Shown: positions 8,476-16,627 of the stretch, one piece after another
Layout of the letters: every line of letters begins with the position of its first letter
Position numbering within the stretch: position 1 is the first letter of the stretch
Source of the DNA: JAEULH01 sp034382075
GTDB lineage: Bacteria > Pseudomonadota > Alphaproteobacteria > Rhodospirillales > Defluviicoccaceae
Direction: 5' to 3'
Assembly: GCA_034382075.1 (NCBI GenBank)
Contig: JAXMOZ010000005.1
Coordinates: 17,943-81,942, forward strand
DNA: 64,000 nucleotides
Notes under the pieces: model-generated
Told to the model about the DNA's origin: nothing
Seen by the model: the letters and a program-made list of their open reading frames with translations, nothing else
Databases searched by the model: none
Translations under genes and position numbers: made by a program

Positions 8476-9495
8476 GTGCTTGATCGACCTACGGTGGTCA
8501 TTGCGGGAGCGTCGGCCGGTGTAGGCCGCGCCGCCGCTGAAGCTTTCGCGCGGCGTGGCGCGGCCATCTGCTTGATCGGTCGGCAGCCGGAGGCTTTGGA
8601 GGCGACGGCTGCAGAGGTCCGGCGCCTGGGCGGCGCTGCCCTGCCCCTGCCTCTCGACATGTCCGACGGGCGGGCCGTGTTCGCCGCCGCCGAGCGGGTG
8701 GAGCGGGAGCTCGGACCGATCGACATCTGGGTCAACTCGGCGATGGTGACGGTCTTCGCGCCGGCGTGGGAGGTCGAACCCGAAGAGCTGCGGTGGGTGA
8801 CCGAGGTCACCTATCTCGGCTCGGCCCATGGCGTGCTGGCGGCGCTGAAGTACATGCGCTCGCGCAACCGCGGGACCATCATCCAGGTCGGATCGGCCCT
8901 GGCGTACCGAGGCATCCCGCTCCAGGCCGGGTACTGCGCGGCGAAGTTCGCCATCCGCGGCTTCCTCGACTCGGTGCGGTCGGACCTGGAGCACGAGCGA
9001 AGCGCGATTCGCATCTGCATGGTCGAGCTGCCGGCCGTCAACACGCCACAGTTCGAATGGGCGCGTGCCCGCACCCGCGGCCGGCCGCGGCCCGTTGCGC
9101 CGGTGTATCAGCCGGAGGCAATCGCCGCCGCGCTGGTGGCAGCAGCCGACCATCCGGCGCGGGAGTACTGGCTTGGTTGGTCGACCCTGAAGACGATCTT
9201 CGGCGCGCAACTCGTGCCGCAGTTCCTGGACCGCTACCTCGCCCGCCACGTGGTCGAGGGCCAGCAGTCGCAGGAGCCGGTCAGCCCCGACCGGACAGAC
9301 AATCTCTACACGCCGGCGCCGAGCTCGCTGCATCGCACGCGCGGCCGCTTCGACGACGAGGCCCGGCCGGAGATAACCATGCTCGACCCGGGCCTCGCGC
9401 GGTGCCTCGCCATCGGCGGCGGGCTGGCGCTGGCGGCGGGCGCCGGGGCCATGGCGGCGAGGATGTCCAGCCGCCGCCGGAGGCTGCGCCGCTGA
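8476..9495 (+). CDS. Short-chain dehydrogenase/reductase with a C-terminal membrane tail
   Basis: A 339-residue SDR. The Rossmann motif TVVIAGASAGVGRAAAEAF is at the N-terminus, the NNAG-like element is VNSAMV, the catalytic Ser lies in IIQVGSALAYRG and the YxxxK motif is YCAAK. The substrate-binding segment continues with ELPAVNTPQF, which suggests the classical SDR subgroup often annotated as oxidoreductases of unknown substrate. A C-terminal extension ends in a hydrophobic segment (LAIGGGLALAAGAGAMAARM) followed by a run of Arg, which looks like a tail anchor. GTG 8476 was chosen because GAAGGAG precedes it by about 8 bases. The gene is likely cotranscribed with the PRC-barrel gene upstream. 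Confidence 0.82.
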   Translation: MLDRPTVVIAGASAGVGRAAAEAFARRGAAICLIGRQPEALEATAAEVRRLGGAALPLPLDMSDGRAVFAAAERVERELGPIDIWVNSAMVTVFAPAWEVEPEELRWVTEVTYLGSAHGVLAALKYMRSRNRGTIIQVGSALAYRGIPLQAGYCAAKFAIRGFLDSVRSDLEHERSAIRICMVELPAVNTPQFEWARARTRGRPRPVAPVYQPEAIAAALVAAADHPAREYWLGWSTLKTIFGAQLVPQFLDRYLARHVVEGQQSQEPVSPDRTDNLYTPAPSSLHRTRGRFDDEARPEITMLDPGLARCLAIGGGLALAAGAGAMAARMSSRRRRLRR

Positions 9496-9517
9496 CCGGG
9501 ACGCACGAGCGCGCACC

Positions 9518-11149
9518 TTAGAGGCGGAACCAGCGGTAGCCGTACGGGCCGATCTCGGTCCGCTCTCCCGCGGGCGGATAGGCATGGTCGCTGGCGATGT
9601 CATGCAAGGCGCGGCGGTCGCCGACGGCCAGGCGCACGTGGCAGGTTCTCCCGGCGAGATTGTGCACGACGACGACCGAGCGGTCCTGCCAGCGGTAACG
9701 GACGGCCATCACGCAGGGGTGGTCCGTCTCGATCAGGCTCAGGGTCCCGAAGCCGATTTCCGGCGCGCTCCGCCGGATGTGGATCAGGCGCTGAACGTTG
9801 TTGAGCAGCGAGTCGGGGTCGCGAACCTGGTCGCGAACGTTCACGTCACGGTAGTCGAAGGCCCCCGAGCCGATGATCGGCCTGATCAGCCGGTCCTCCG
9901 CGGCCGGGGAAAAGCCGGCGTTGCGGTCGTTCGACCACTGCATCGGCGTGCGGACCGCTTCACGGCCCACGAGCGCGAGATCCTCGCCCATCCCGATCTC
10001 GTCGCCGTAGCGGATCACCTGGCAGCCGGGCAGGCTCAGCATCAGGCTGTGTGCCATCTCGATCCGCCGCCGGTCGTTGTCCATCATCGGTGCCAGGCGC
10101 CGCCGTATTCCCCGGCCGAAAATCCGCATCTCCTCATCGGGCGCGAACGCATGGAAGACGGCTTCGCGCTGGTCCGGCGTCAGGCGCCCGAGATCGAGTT
10201 CGTCGTGTCCTCGCAGAAACTGCGCCCACTGTCCGTGCGGCGCGGGATCGGGAAGCTGTCGGAGGGCATCGCGCAGAGGCCCCGCGTCCTCCCGCGCAAG
10301 CGCCAGGAACAGCGCCTGATTGGCGAGGAAGTTGAAGAGCATGTGAAGCCGCGAGCCTTCGCCGAAATAGGAGGCCAACTGGTCCTTCTCGACGTTGGCT
10401 TCCGCCAGCAGGATGGCGTCGCCCCGGTGCCAGCTCACGAACGCGCGCATCTCCTCGAGGAAAGCGTACATCGCCCCGGCCTGCGGCGTCTCCGCGCCGG
10501 TCAGCTCGATGAGGAAGGGCGCGGCGTCGATCCTGAAGCCGGCCACGCCGAGGCGCAGCCAGAAGCCGATGATGCGAAGGATCTCCTCGCGGACCCGAGG
10601 GTTGGCGATGTTGAGATCCGGTTGATGCGAGTAGAAGCGGTGGAAGTAGTACGCCTGGGCCTCGTCGTTCCAGGTCCAGGTGCTGGCCTGCTGTCCCGGA
10701 AAGACCATGCCCTGATCAGCGGTTGCAGGCCGGTTTTCCGACCAGACGTAATAGTCGCGGTAGGGTGATCGGGCGTCGGCACAGGCGCTCCGGAACCATG
10801 GGTGCTGGTCCGAGGTGTGGTTGACGACGAGGTCGAAGATCAGCCGGATTCCCCGCTCGTCCAGGGACTGCATCAGCTCCGCGAAATCGCCGAAGCTGCC
10901 GAGCCGCGGGTCGATCGCGTAGTAATCGACGATGTCGTAACCGTCGTCCCGGTTCGGTGTCGGCTGGAACGGCTGCAGCCAGATGCAGGTGGCCCCCAGC
11001 GTCTCCAGGTAATCGACGTGCTTCAGAACTCCGGTGAAGTCGCCGACGCCGTCCCCGTTCGCGTCGAAGAAGGTCTCGACGTCGAGACTGTAAATCAGCG
11101 CGTTCTTGTACCACATGCCCCAACCTCGTCGCTCGGTTATCGCATTCAT
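9518..11149 (-). CDS. GH13 alpha-amylase family enzyme, trehalose-synthase-like
   Basis: A 543-residue enzyme with all four GH13 regions: DLVVNH (106-111), GFRID with the nucleophile Asp208, LLAEANVEK with acid/base Glu250, and FLRGHDELDL with Asp316. The (beta/alpha)8 barrel opens with the usual YSLDVETFFDANGDGVGD. The form of regions III and IV (AEAN, HDELDL) is close to trehalose synthase (TreS, maltose/trehalose interconversion). The protein is shorter than TreS-maltokinase fusions and lacks a kinase domain, so another alpha-glucan or sucrose isomerase activity is possible. A beta-sandwich domain C ends the chain (LIETDHPCVMAVRYRWQDRSVVVVHNLAG). It is divergent from the PRC-barrel gene at 11361 across 211 bases. 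Trehalose metabolism fits the stress theme of this region. Confidence 0.82.
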   Translation of the reverse strand: MNAITERRGWGMWYKNALIYSLDVETFFDANGDGVGDFTGVLKHVDYLETLGATCIWLQPFQPTPNRDDGYDIVDYYAIDPRLGSFGDFAELMQSLDERGIRLIFDLVVNHTSDQHPWFRSACADARSPYRDYYVWSENRPATADQGMVFPGQQASTWTWNDEAQAYYFHRFYSHQPDLNIANPRVREEILRIIGFWLRLGVAGFRIDAAPFLIELTGAETPQAGAMYAFLEEMRAFVSWHRGDAILLAEANVEKDQLASYFGEGSRLHMLFNFLANQALFLALAREDAGPLRDALRQLPDPAPHGQWAQFLRGHDELDLGRLTPDQREAVFHAFAPDEEMRIFGRGIRRRLAPMMDNDRRRIEMAHSLMLSLPGCQVIRYGDEIGMGEDLALVGREAVRTPMQWSNDRNAGFSPAAEDRLIRPIIGSGAFDYRDVNVRDQVRDPDSLLNNVQRLIHIRRSAPEIGFGTLSLIETDHPCVMAVRYRWQDRSVVVVHNLAGRTCHVRLAVGDRRALHDIASDHAYPPAGERTEIGPYGYRWFRL

Positions 11150-11269
11150 CCAAGTTCAGCAGATCAAACGAGTTCCCGGTTCAGGAACGAGAAGCTGCAG
11201 AAGCTCGATCTTCTTCATAACGGCCTTGCGCGATAGCAAGAAAGATGGGTCCCGCGGCCGAGATTTTCG

Positions 11270-11295
11270 GGAACGATGACTGACGGCGCGGCGTT
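11270..11295 (+). promoter_or_regulatory. Putative EcfG-type promoter for the tandem PRC-barrel gene
   Basis: GGAAC at 11270-11274, a 17-base spacer and CGTT at 11292-11295, a full match to the EcfG consensus. The predicted transcription start is near 11303, about 58 bases before the ATG at 11361. This is the best EcfG-like site in the window. Confidence 0.55.
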
Positions 11296-11360
11296 TTTCT
11301 GGCATCGCGCCACATGGATGCCATGATGAATGGTGTCCGCCAGTTGGAAAGGAGACGCTC

Positions 11361-12446
11361 ATGCTCAAGCGGATGTTGATGACGACCAGCGTCTGCGCCC
11401 TGTTGGTGGTTCCCGCCGCAGCAGCGCAGCAGGGATCAGGCACGGGGTCCGATGGATCGGCGCATGGAACGATGGCCGGCGCTGCCGGCGCGGGAACGAA
11501 CGAGCGCGACCTGCAGATCCAGGTCGCCTCGGCGGCGGACCTGATCGGGGCGCCGGTCCGGGGCAATGGAGGAGAGGATCTCGGCGAAATCGTCTATCTG
11601 ATGATCGCGGCGGATACGGGCGCTCTGCGCTACGCCCTGGTCGCGCCAGAGGGCGGCGCCGCGGACGGTTTCGTACCGGTGGCCTGGGAAGCGCTGCAAA
11701 TCGTTCCGGAGCGCAGGGAAGCCCGGTTGGTTCCAGGCGGCGGCAACGATTTCTCGTTCGTCGTCGACAAGCAGCGGCTGACGGAGAGCAAGCAACGCTA
11801 CGGGGAAGATCAACTCGCGGAGCTGACCAAGCCGGCCGTCGTCACCTCGGTGACCGAATATTGGGCTCCGGTGGCGTCTTCGTCTGCGGCGGGGAAGAAG
11901 GCGGGTCAGGCCGGCTCGAAGGACGGCCAGAGCGGAGCGGGCGGGCAAGCCGGCTCGGCCGGCAAGACGGAGGCCGCCTCTGCGGACCGGAAGCCGGCTT
12001 CCGGACAGCAGGGTCAACAGGCGGCGTCTGAACAGGGAAAGCCGCATATTCTGGTGGGCCGCGAGACCATAACCACAGTGGTCGCTCCGGCCTACAGGTC
12101 GGCGGAACAAATCCGCGGAAGCGAGGTGATCCTGCCGAACGACGAGACGTTCGGGGAGATCGACGCGCTCATCATCGACCGCGGCCACGGCAGGATCGCC
12201 TACGTGCAGGTGGGGCACGGTGGCTTCCTCGGGCTCGGCGAAGAAATCGCCCCTGTGCCGTTCGAAGCTCTCAGCTACGACCTCGACCGCAACGCCTACA
12301 GGTTGCAGAAGAGCAAGGCCGAGCTCGACGAGATGGAGACCTTCGCGCGCGGCGAGCAGCCGACAAAGGTCGAGTGGAAAGACCTCAACCGGCTCTACAA
12401 GCAGTTCGACCTGCCATCTTACGAGCAGGTTCTCAAGCAGAGCTAG
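11361..12446 (+). CDS. Exported protein with two PRC-barrel domains
   Basis: A 361-residue protein with a signal peptide ending after VVPAAAAQ (about residue 22). The first PRC barrel spans about residues 55-125 (SAADLIGAPVRGNGGEDLGEIVYLMIAADTGALRYALVA). A low-complexity Ser/Gly/Gln/Lys linker runs from about 175 to 225. The second barrel spans about 245-320 (SEVILPNDETFGEIDALIIDRGHGRIAYVQVGHGGFLGLGEE). This tandem layout is common in alphaproteobacterial stress-induced periplasmic proteins; the biochemical role is unknown. The ATG follows a GGAAAGGAG site. Expression is probably under the general stress sigma factor, given the promoter at 11270. A hairpin terminator follows at 12496. Confidence 0.82.
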   Translation: MLKRMLMTTSVCALLVVPAAAAQQGSGTGSDGSAHGTMAGAAGAGTNERDLQIQVASAADLIGAPVRGNGGEDLGEIVYLMIAADTGALRYALVAPEGGAADGFVPVAWEALQIVPERREARLVPGGGNDFSFVVDKQRLTESKQRYGEDQLAELTKPAVVTSVTEYWAPVASSSAAGKKAGQAGSKDGQSGAGGQAGSAGKTEAASADRKPASGQQGQQAASEQGKPHILVGRETITTVVAPAYRSAEQIRGSEVILPNDETFGEIDALIIDRGHGRIAYVQVGHGGFLGLGEEIAPVPFEALSYDLDRNAYRLQKSKAELDEMETFARGEQPTKVEWKDLNRLYKQFDLPSYEQVLKQS

Positions 12447-12495
12447 AGCGAGCTATACCTTTGCCATAGCGAAGGTTGCTCTTGCGGCTTCAAGT

Positions 12496-12528
12496 GGAGC
12501 CGGCGGTTTCGCCGGCTCCCTCCTTCTT
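12496..12528 (+). terminator. Probable rho-independent terminator after the PRC-barrel gene
   Basis: A perfect 10-base-pair GC-rich stem (GGAGCCGGCG / CGCCGGCTCC) with a GTTT loop spans 12496-12519. It is followed by the pyrimidine-rich CTCCTTCTT. The T-run is interrupted, so efficiency is uncertain. Confidence 0.6.
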
Positions 12529-12572
12529 CGGGCCGCCGCCCGCTTGCCGAAGCGAAGGGAGCGGACACTCCG

Positions 12573-12598
12573 GGAACCGCGCGGCGGCCAACGTGGTT
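12573..12598 (+). promoter_or_regulatory. Weak EcfG-like promoter candidate before ctaG
   Basis: GGAAC at 12573-12577, a 17-base spacer and GGTT at 12595-12598. The first base of CGTT is replaced by G. The same GGAAC-N17-GGTT form occurs before the facing cytochrome oxidase operon (18900-18925), which raises interest, but each site alone could be chance. Confidence 0.3.
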
Positions 12599-12669
12599 TA
12601 TGAGCGGTACCTGGCGGTTCCGCGGGGCTCTCCAGGGGACGGGACGCTGAAATCTGGCGGGGGTATTCG

Positions 12670-13695
12670 ATGAACCGGCTGCCGATACGCTGCGCCGAGC
12701 CCGCTGGTCAATCCAGGGGACGACCGTTTCGCTGCTTGGCCCTCCTCGCGTTCCTGCCTGTGGCTCTCGGTCCCGGGCAGCCTGCCGCCGCAGCCGCACG
12801 AAGCGACTTGTTGCTCTCGCTGTGCCTCGCCGATCAACCGCCGGCGCGATGGGAGGGCATCTGGCAGGCGTGGAGCCTCGCGCCCGAGGTCGTGCTGCCG
12901 CTCGTGGCGGCGCTGGCGCTCTATGCCGGGGGCGCCTTCACCCTGCGCTCGGGCGGCGGCGCGCCGGGTATGTGCATGTGGCGTATGGCCTGCTTTGCCG
13001 CAGGATGGCTGGTGCTCGCGGCTGCCCTCGTCTCGCCGCTGTGCCGGATGGCGGCGACGCTGGCGTGGGCGCACATGCTGCAGCACCTGATGCTGGTGGC
13101 GGTGGCGCCGCCGCTCCTGGTTCTGGGCAGGTTCGGCGCCGCGGTGGAAGCCCTCGTCCTGCCCCGTCCGCGCGACCATGAGCCTCCGGACCGCGGGCTG
13201 CGCCACCGGGCGACTTTCGGAGCCTATCACAAGCTGCGCAGCCCGATGTGCGCGGCCGCCCTCTATGGCGCGCTGATCTGGCTGTGGCACGTCCCCTGGC
13301 TCTACCAGCAAGCGCTTCTGGACCCGCTCGTGCATCTTTCCATGTACGGCTCGCTGCTCGCCGCCGCGCTGCTGTTCTGGAACTCGCTGATCAGGGCCGC
13401 CTCCCTCGCTCCCGAGAGCCAGATCGCGGCGCTCGCCGCCTCGCTCGTTACCACCGTCCACACGGGGCTCCTCGGCGCCCTGCTGACGTTCTCGCCGGTC
13501 CTCTGGTACCCGCTGCTTGCGCCGCGCGCCGACGCCTGGGGCCTCTCGCCGCTGGAAGACCAGCAGCTTGCCGGCCTCATCATGTGGGTGCCGATGGGGT
13601 TCCTCTACGCTGGTGCCGCGGCGGCGCTCGGGGCCGCCTGGCTCGCGGCGATGGAGAGACGGAACGCGCCGCTCATGCGCACGGCGGGACGATGA
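12670..13695 (+). CDS. ctaG: Cytochrome c oxidase assembly protein, caa3-type CtaG family
   Basis: A 341-residue protein with an N-terminal signal or first membrane segment and about seven further membrane segments, the layout of the caa3_CtaG family (PF09678; Bacillus CtaG type, not the Cox11 type). Family marks are WAHMLQHLMLVAVAPPLLVLG, IWLWHVPWLYQQAL, LSMYGSLLAAALLFWNSL, VHTGLLGALLTFSPVLWYP and LAGLIMWVPMGFLYAGAA. The conserved His, Met and Trp residues inside membrane segments are thought to handle copper for the oxidase. It faces the oxidase operon tail to tail. The 3' end overlaps the end of the small membrane protein gene on the other strand. The start ATG 12670 follows TCTGGCGGGGG and is plausible. 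Confidence 0.88.
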   Translation: MNRLPIRCAEPAGQSRGRPFRCLALLAFLPVALGPGQPAAAAARSDLLLSLCLADQPPARWEGIWQAWSLAPEVVLPLVAALALYAGGAFTLRSGGGAPGMCMWRMACFAAGWLVLAAALVSPLCRMAATLAWAHMLQHLMLVAVAPPLLVLGRFGAAVEALVLPRPRDHEPPDRGLRHRATFGAYHKLRSPMCAAALYGALIWLWHVPWLYQQALLDPLVHLSMYGSLLAAALLFWNSLIRAASLAPESQIAALAASLVTTVHTGLLGALLTFSPVLWYPLLAPRADAWGLSPLEDQQLAGLIMWVPMGFLYAGAAAALGAAWLAAMERRNAPLMRTAGR

Positions 13696-14048
13696 GGACA
13701 GGGAGCGCCTGCCAAAGGACGGCGACCAGGGGAGAGCCCGGCGACGGCGAGCACGATCCATTGGAAGAACCGGCCCTCCGCTCCTCCCGTTCGGGCGGCG
13801 ACCCTGCGGCCGGCGGCAAGCATGACCGCCGCCAGCGCCAGCACCGCGGCGGCCGTGGCCCCGCCGACGAGCCAGTTCAGCAGGGATATGTTTGCCAGCT
13901 CGAAGCGAAGGCCGGGGCGTGCGCAGATCAAGCCGGTCGCGGCGTAGATCACCGACAGGTGAAGGGCCCAGATCAGGAGGCCGGCGACGAGCCGCAAGCC
14001 GAAGCCGGGGAAGGTCGACGGGTCGGTTTCCACCATCGGCCGGTTCAT
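13605..14048 (-). CDS. Small membrane protein of the oxidase operon, probably frameshifted at its 3' end
   Basis: As read, 147 residues. The first ~105 residues look real: two membrane segments (LRLVAGLLIWALHLSVIYAATGLI and LLNWLVGGATAAAVLALAAVMLAA), then FFQWIVLAVAGLS. After this the frame turns Arg/Pro-rich and runs antisense through ctaG. Removing one G from the run of four at 13729-13732 restores a natural hydrophobic end (SLVAVLWQALPVLIVPPCA) and a stop at 13673-13675. The true protein is therefore probably about 124 residues, spanning 13673-14048. The start is ATG 14048, overlapping the coxAC stop by 4 bases (ATGA), so translation is coupled. The family is not recognised; by position it is an accessory subunit or assembly protein of the oxidase. 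Confidence 0.6.
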   Translation of the reverse strand: MNRPMVETDPSTFPGFGLRLVAGLLIWALHLSVIYAATGLICARPGLRFELANISLLNWLVGGATAAAVLALAAVMLAAGRRVAARTGGAEGRFFQWIVLAVAGLSPGRRPLAGAPCPHRPAVRMSGAFRLSIAASQAAPSAAAAPA

Positions 14049-16627
14049 CCGAAGAGCCTGGGCGCGAGGTGAACGACAGCCAGCGCCACCAGCCCCTGGC
14101 CCGCGGCGTAGTACCACAGCAGTAGCGTGTTCTCGTACGTGCCCCGCCGCTCGGCGTCCAGCCGCCCGGCGAAGGAGCGGGCGAGGACGAATAGCCCCAT
14201 GATCGCCAGCGCCGCGACGAAGACGCCTTGAAGGGCCGACGTCATGTAGACGACGGCGGCGTAGCCGCTGTCCTCCGCCTTGAGCCCGGCCTGCCCCTGC
14301 CCATAGACCTCCACCGCCAGAGCGGCGACGAGCAGCGGGATCGCCAGCATGAGCGCGGCGCGCGTCGGCCAGAGGCCGAGACGGGCGCTACGGACGAGCA
14401 GGCGGTCGCCCGCCCGGACGACGAGGGCGCTGGCCAACAGCAGCCCCGCGCTTGCAAGCGGCCAGCGAGGCTCCGGCAGTTGCCAGCCGGTCGCCGCGGG
14501 CCACACGTCCGGGGAAACCGTCCACAGGAAGAAGTAGGAGAAAAGGAGGGCCGCAAACGTGGAGCCTGCCACCAGCATGAGCACGATCATCGCCCAGTAC
14601 GCGTGGGAGGCAGGACCCGTCATGTACACCGGCAAGGTCACGCCGCCGCCGATATCGACGGGAGGATGATTTGGACCGGGATCGCTATCCCACATCCACC
14701 AAACGATGGAGCAGACGGCGACGATCCCGCAGACGACGGCGGGGATGACCAGCTTTACGGTCAGCAACAGGAAGAAGGCGGCGGTGAACACGGCCGCGAG
14801 CACCGTCGGCAGGTTGGGCCCGGGCATTTGAAGCACGTACTGCGGCCGCGCCTCGATCGGGCTGGTGACGATCGTTTCCCGGCCGCCGGTTGGCGCACCC
14901 GGCAGGTAGTAGCGGCCGGCCTCGACGTTCTTCGCAAGCTCGGGATCGTCCCAAAGCGGCTCACGGCTGTCGATGATCGGGATGCTGCGGTTGGCATAGT
15001 CGCCGGCCGGCAGCCACTCCAAGGTGCCGGCGTTCCAGACGTTGCCGGCGTTCTTTTCCCCGAACGGGCGAAACCTGCGCGCGAGGTCGATCAGGAACAG
15101 GAGCACGCCCGCGGCCAACAGGAATGCACCCGCAGTGGACGTGAGGTTCAGCCATTCCCAGCCCAGCTCCGAAGGGTAGGTCCACACCCGCCGCGGCATG
15201 CCCATCAGCCCGGTGATGTGCATCGGGAAAAAGGTGAGATTGAAGCCCGTGAACATCAGCCAGAACACCCAGCGCCCGACCCGCTCCGACAAAGGCTGGG
15301 CGCTGTCGACCGGAGCCCAGTAATAGAAGGCGGCGAACAGCGGGAACACCATGCCGCCGATGAGAACATAGTGAAAGTGCGCGACGACGAAGTACGTATC
15401 GTGCACCTGCCAGTCGAACGGAACGATCCCGACCATCACCCCGGTAAGACCGCCGACGGTGAAAATGGCAAGGAAGCCGAGGACGAAGTACGCCGGCGTG
15501 GTCAACAGCAGGCGGCCTTTGGCGATGGTCGCGATCCAGGCGAAGAGCTGTATGCCGGCGGGGATAGAGACGGCCATGCTGGCCGCCGAGAAGAAGCTCA
15601 GCGAAAGCTGTGGAGTGCCGGTGGCGAACATGTGGTGCACCCACACGCCGAAGGCGATGAACCCGGTCGCCAGGAGGGCCAGCACGACGAAGCGGTACCC
15701 GACCAGGGGCGTCTGCGCCATGGTCGGCACGATCATCGACACGAAGCCGGCGGCGGGCAGGAAGATGATGTACACCTCCGGATGGCCGAAGAACCAGAAG
15801 AGGTGCTGCCAAAGCAGCGGATCGCCGCCTTTTTCGGCGATGAAGAACGGCCAGTGGAAGGTTCGCTCGATCTCGAGCAGCGCCGTGCCGAGGATGATGG
15901 CGGGGAAGCCGAACACGATCATGGCCGCGAAGACGAGCATCGCCCAAGCGTAGATCGGCAGCTTGTCGAGCGACATGCCCGGCGCCCGGGTCTTCAGCAC
16001 GCCGACGATGATTTCGATGGCGCCGGCGATAGCGGAGATCTCGATGAAGCCGATGCCGAGCAGCCAGAAGTCGGCGTTGCTTCCGGGAGAGAACTCGTAG
16101 CTGGTGAGCGGCGGATACATGAACCAGCCGCCCTTCGGCGCGAGGTCGAAGAACAGCGAGCAGAAAAAGACGAGGCCGCCGACCAAATAGGCCCAGAACG
16201 CATAGGCGCTGAGCCGAGGAAACGGCAGGTCGCGCGCCGCCTGCATGTTCGGCAGCAGATACACGCCGAAGGCCTCGACCGCCGGCACGGCGAACAGGAA
16301 CATCATGATCGTGCCGTGCATCGTGAACACCTGATTGTAGGTGTCCTGGCTGATCAGGTCGTTCTCGGCGAAGGCGAGCTGCGTGCGCATGATCAGCGCC
16401 AGGAGCCCGGCCAACAGGAAGAACAGGAGGGCCGCGCCCAGGTAGAAGATACCGATGTAGCTGTTGTTGACGACGGTTAGAAAGCGCCAGCCCGTCGGCC
16501 GCTCCCAGATGCGCTTGAGCTCCGCCAGCTCGCGCTCGGGCCGCGGCAGACAGCTGGGAAAGCTTCCATCCTTCCCGCCGCCGCCGCTCTGCTGCGGCCG
16601 CGGATCCGCCGGCCCATTTTCGGTCAC
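14045..16627 (-). CDS. ctaD: Cytochrome c oxidase subunit I-III fusion (caa3 type)
   Basis: 860 residues, far longer than subunit I alone (about 540). The first ~600 residues are the heme-copper catalytic subunit: HGTIMMFLF (heme a ligand region), WFFGHPEVYIIFLPAAG (CuB His and cross-linked Tyr), VHHMFATGT (CuB His pair) and VHDTYFVVAHFHYVLIGG (heme ligands). The last ~220 residues form subunit III: SHAYWAMIVLMLVAGSTFAALLFSYFFLWTV, several membrane helices and the end LLLWYYAAGQGLVALAVVHL. I-III fusions are known in caa3 oxidases. The ATG overlaps the coxB stop (ATGA), so the two are cotranslated. It reduces O2 to water and pumps protons in the inner membrane. Confidence 0.93.
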   Translation of the reverse strand: MTENGPADPRPQQSGGGGKDGSFPSCLPRPERELAELKRIWERPTGWRFLTVVNNSYIGIFYLGAALLFFLLAGLLALIMRTQLAFAENDLISQDTYNQVFTMHGTIMMFLFAVPAVEAFGVYLLPNMQAARDLPFPRLSAYAFWAYLVGGLVFFCSLFFDLAPKGGWFMYPPLTSYEFSPGSNADFWLLGIGFIEISAIAGAIEIIVGVLKTRAPGMSLDKLPIYAWAMLVFAAMIVFGFPAIILGTALLEIERTFHWPFFIAEKGGDPLLWQHLFWFFGHPEVYIIFLPAAGFVSMIVPTMAQTPLVGYRFVVLALLATGFIAFGVWVHHMFATGTPQLSLSFFSAASMAVSIPAGIQLFAWIATIAKGRLLLTTPAYFVLGFLAIFTVGGLTGVMVGIVPFDWQVHDTYFVVAHFHYVLIGGMVFPLFAAFYYWAPVDSAQPLSERVGRWVFWLMFTGFNLTFFPMHITGLMGMPRRVWTYPSELGWEWLNLTSTAGAFLLAAGVLLFLIDLARRFRPFGEKNAGNVWNAGTLEWLPAGDYANRSIPIIDSREPLWDDPELAKNVEAGRYYLPGAPTGGRETIVTSPIEARPQYVLQMPGPNLPTVLAAVFTAAFFLLLTVKLVIPAVVCGIVAVCSIVWWMWDSDPGPNHPPVDIGGGVTLPVYMTGPASHAYWAMIVLMLVAGSTFAALLFSYFFLWTVSPDVWPAATGWQLPEPRWPLASAGLLLASALVVRAGDRLLVRSARLGLWPTRAALMLAIPLLVAALAVEVYGQGQAGLKAEDSGYAAVVYMTSALQGVFVAALAIMGLFVLARSFAGRLDAERRGTYENTLLLWYYAAGQGLVALAVVHLAPRLFG

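Noticed and set aside
14228..16480. 750-codon open frame on the plus strand opposite coxAC
   Set aside because: It is exactly antisense to the cytochrome oxidase gene, has a biased Arg/Glu/Gly/His composition and matches no family; GC-rich codon use creates such shadows.
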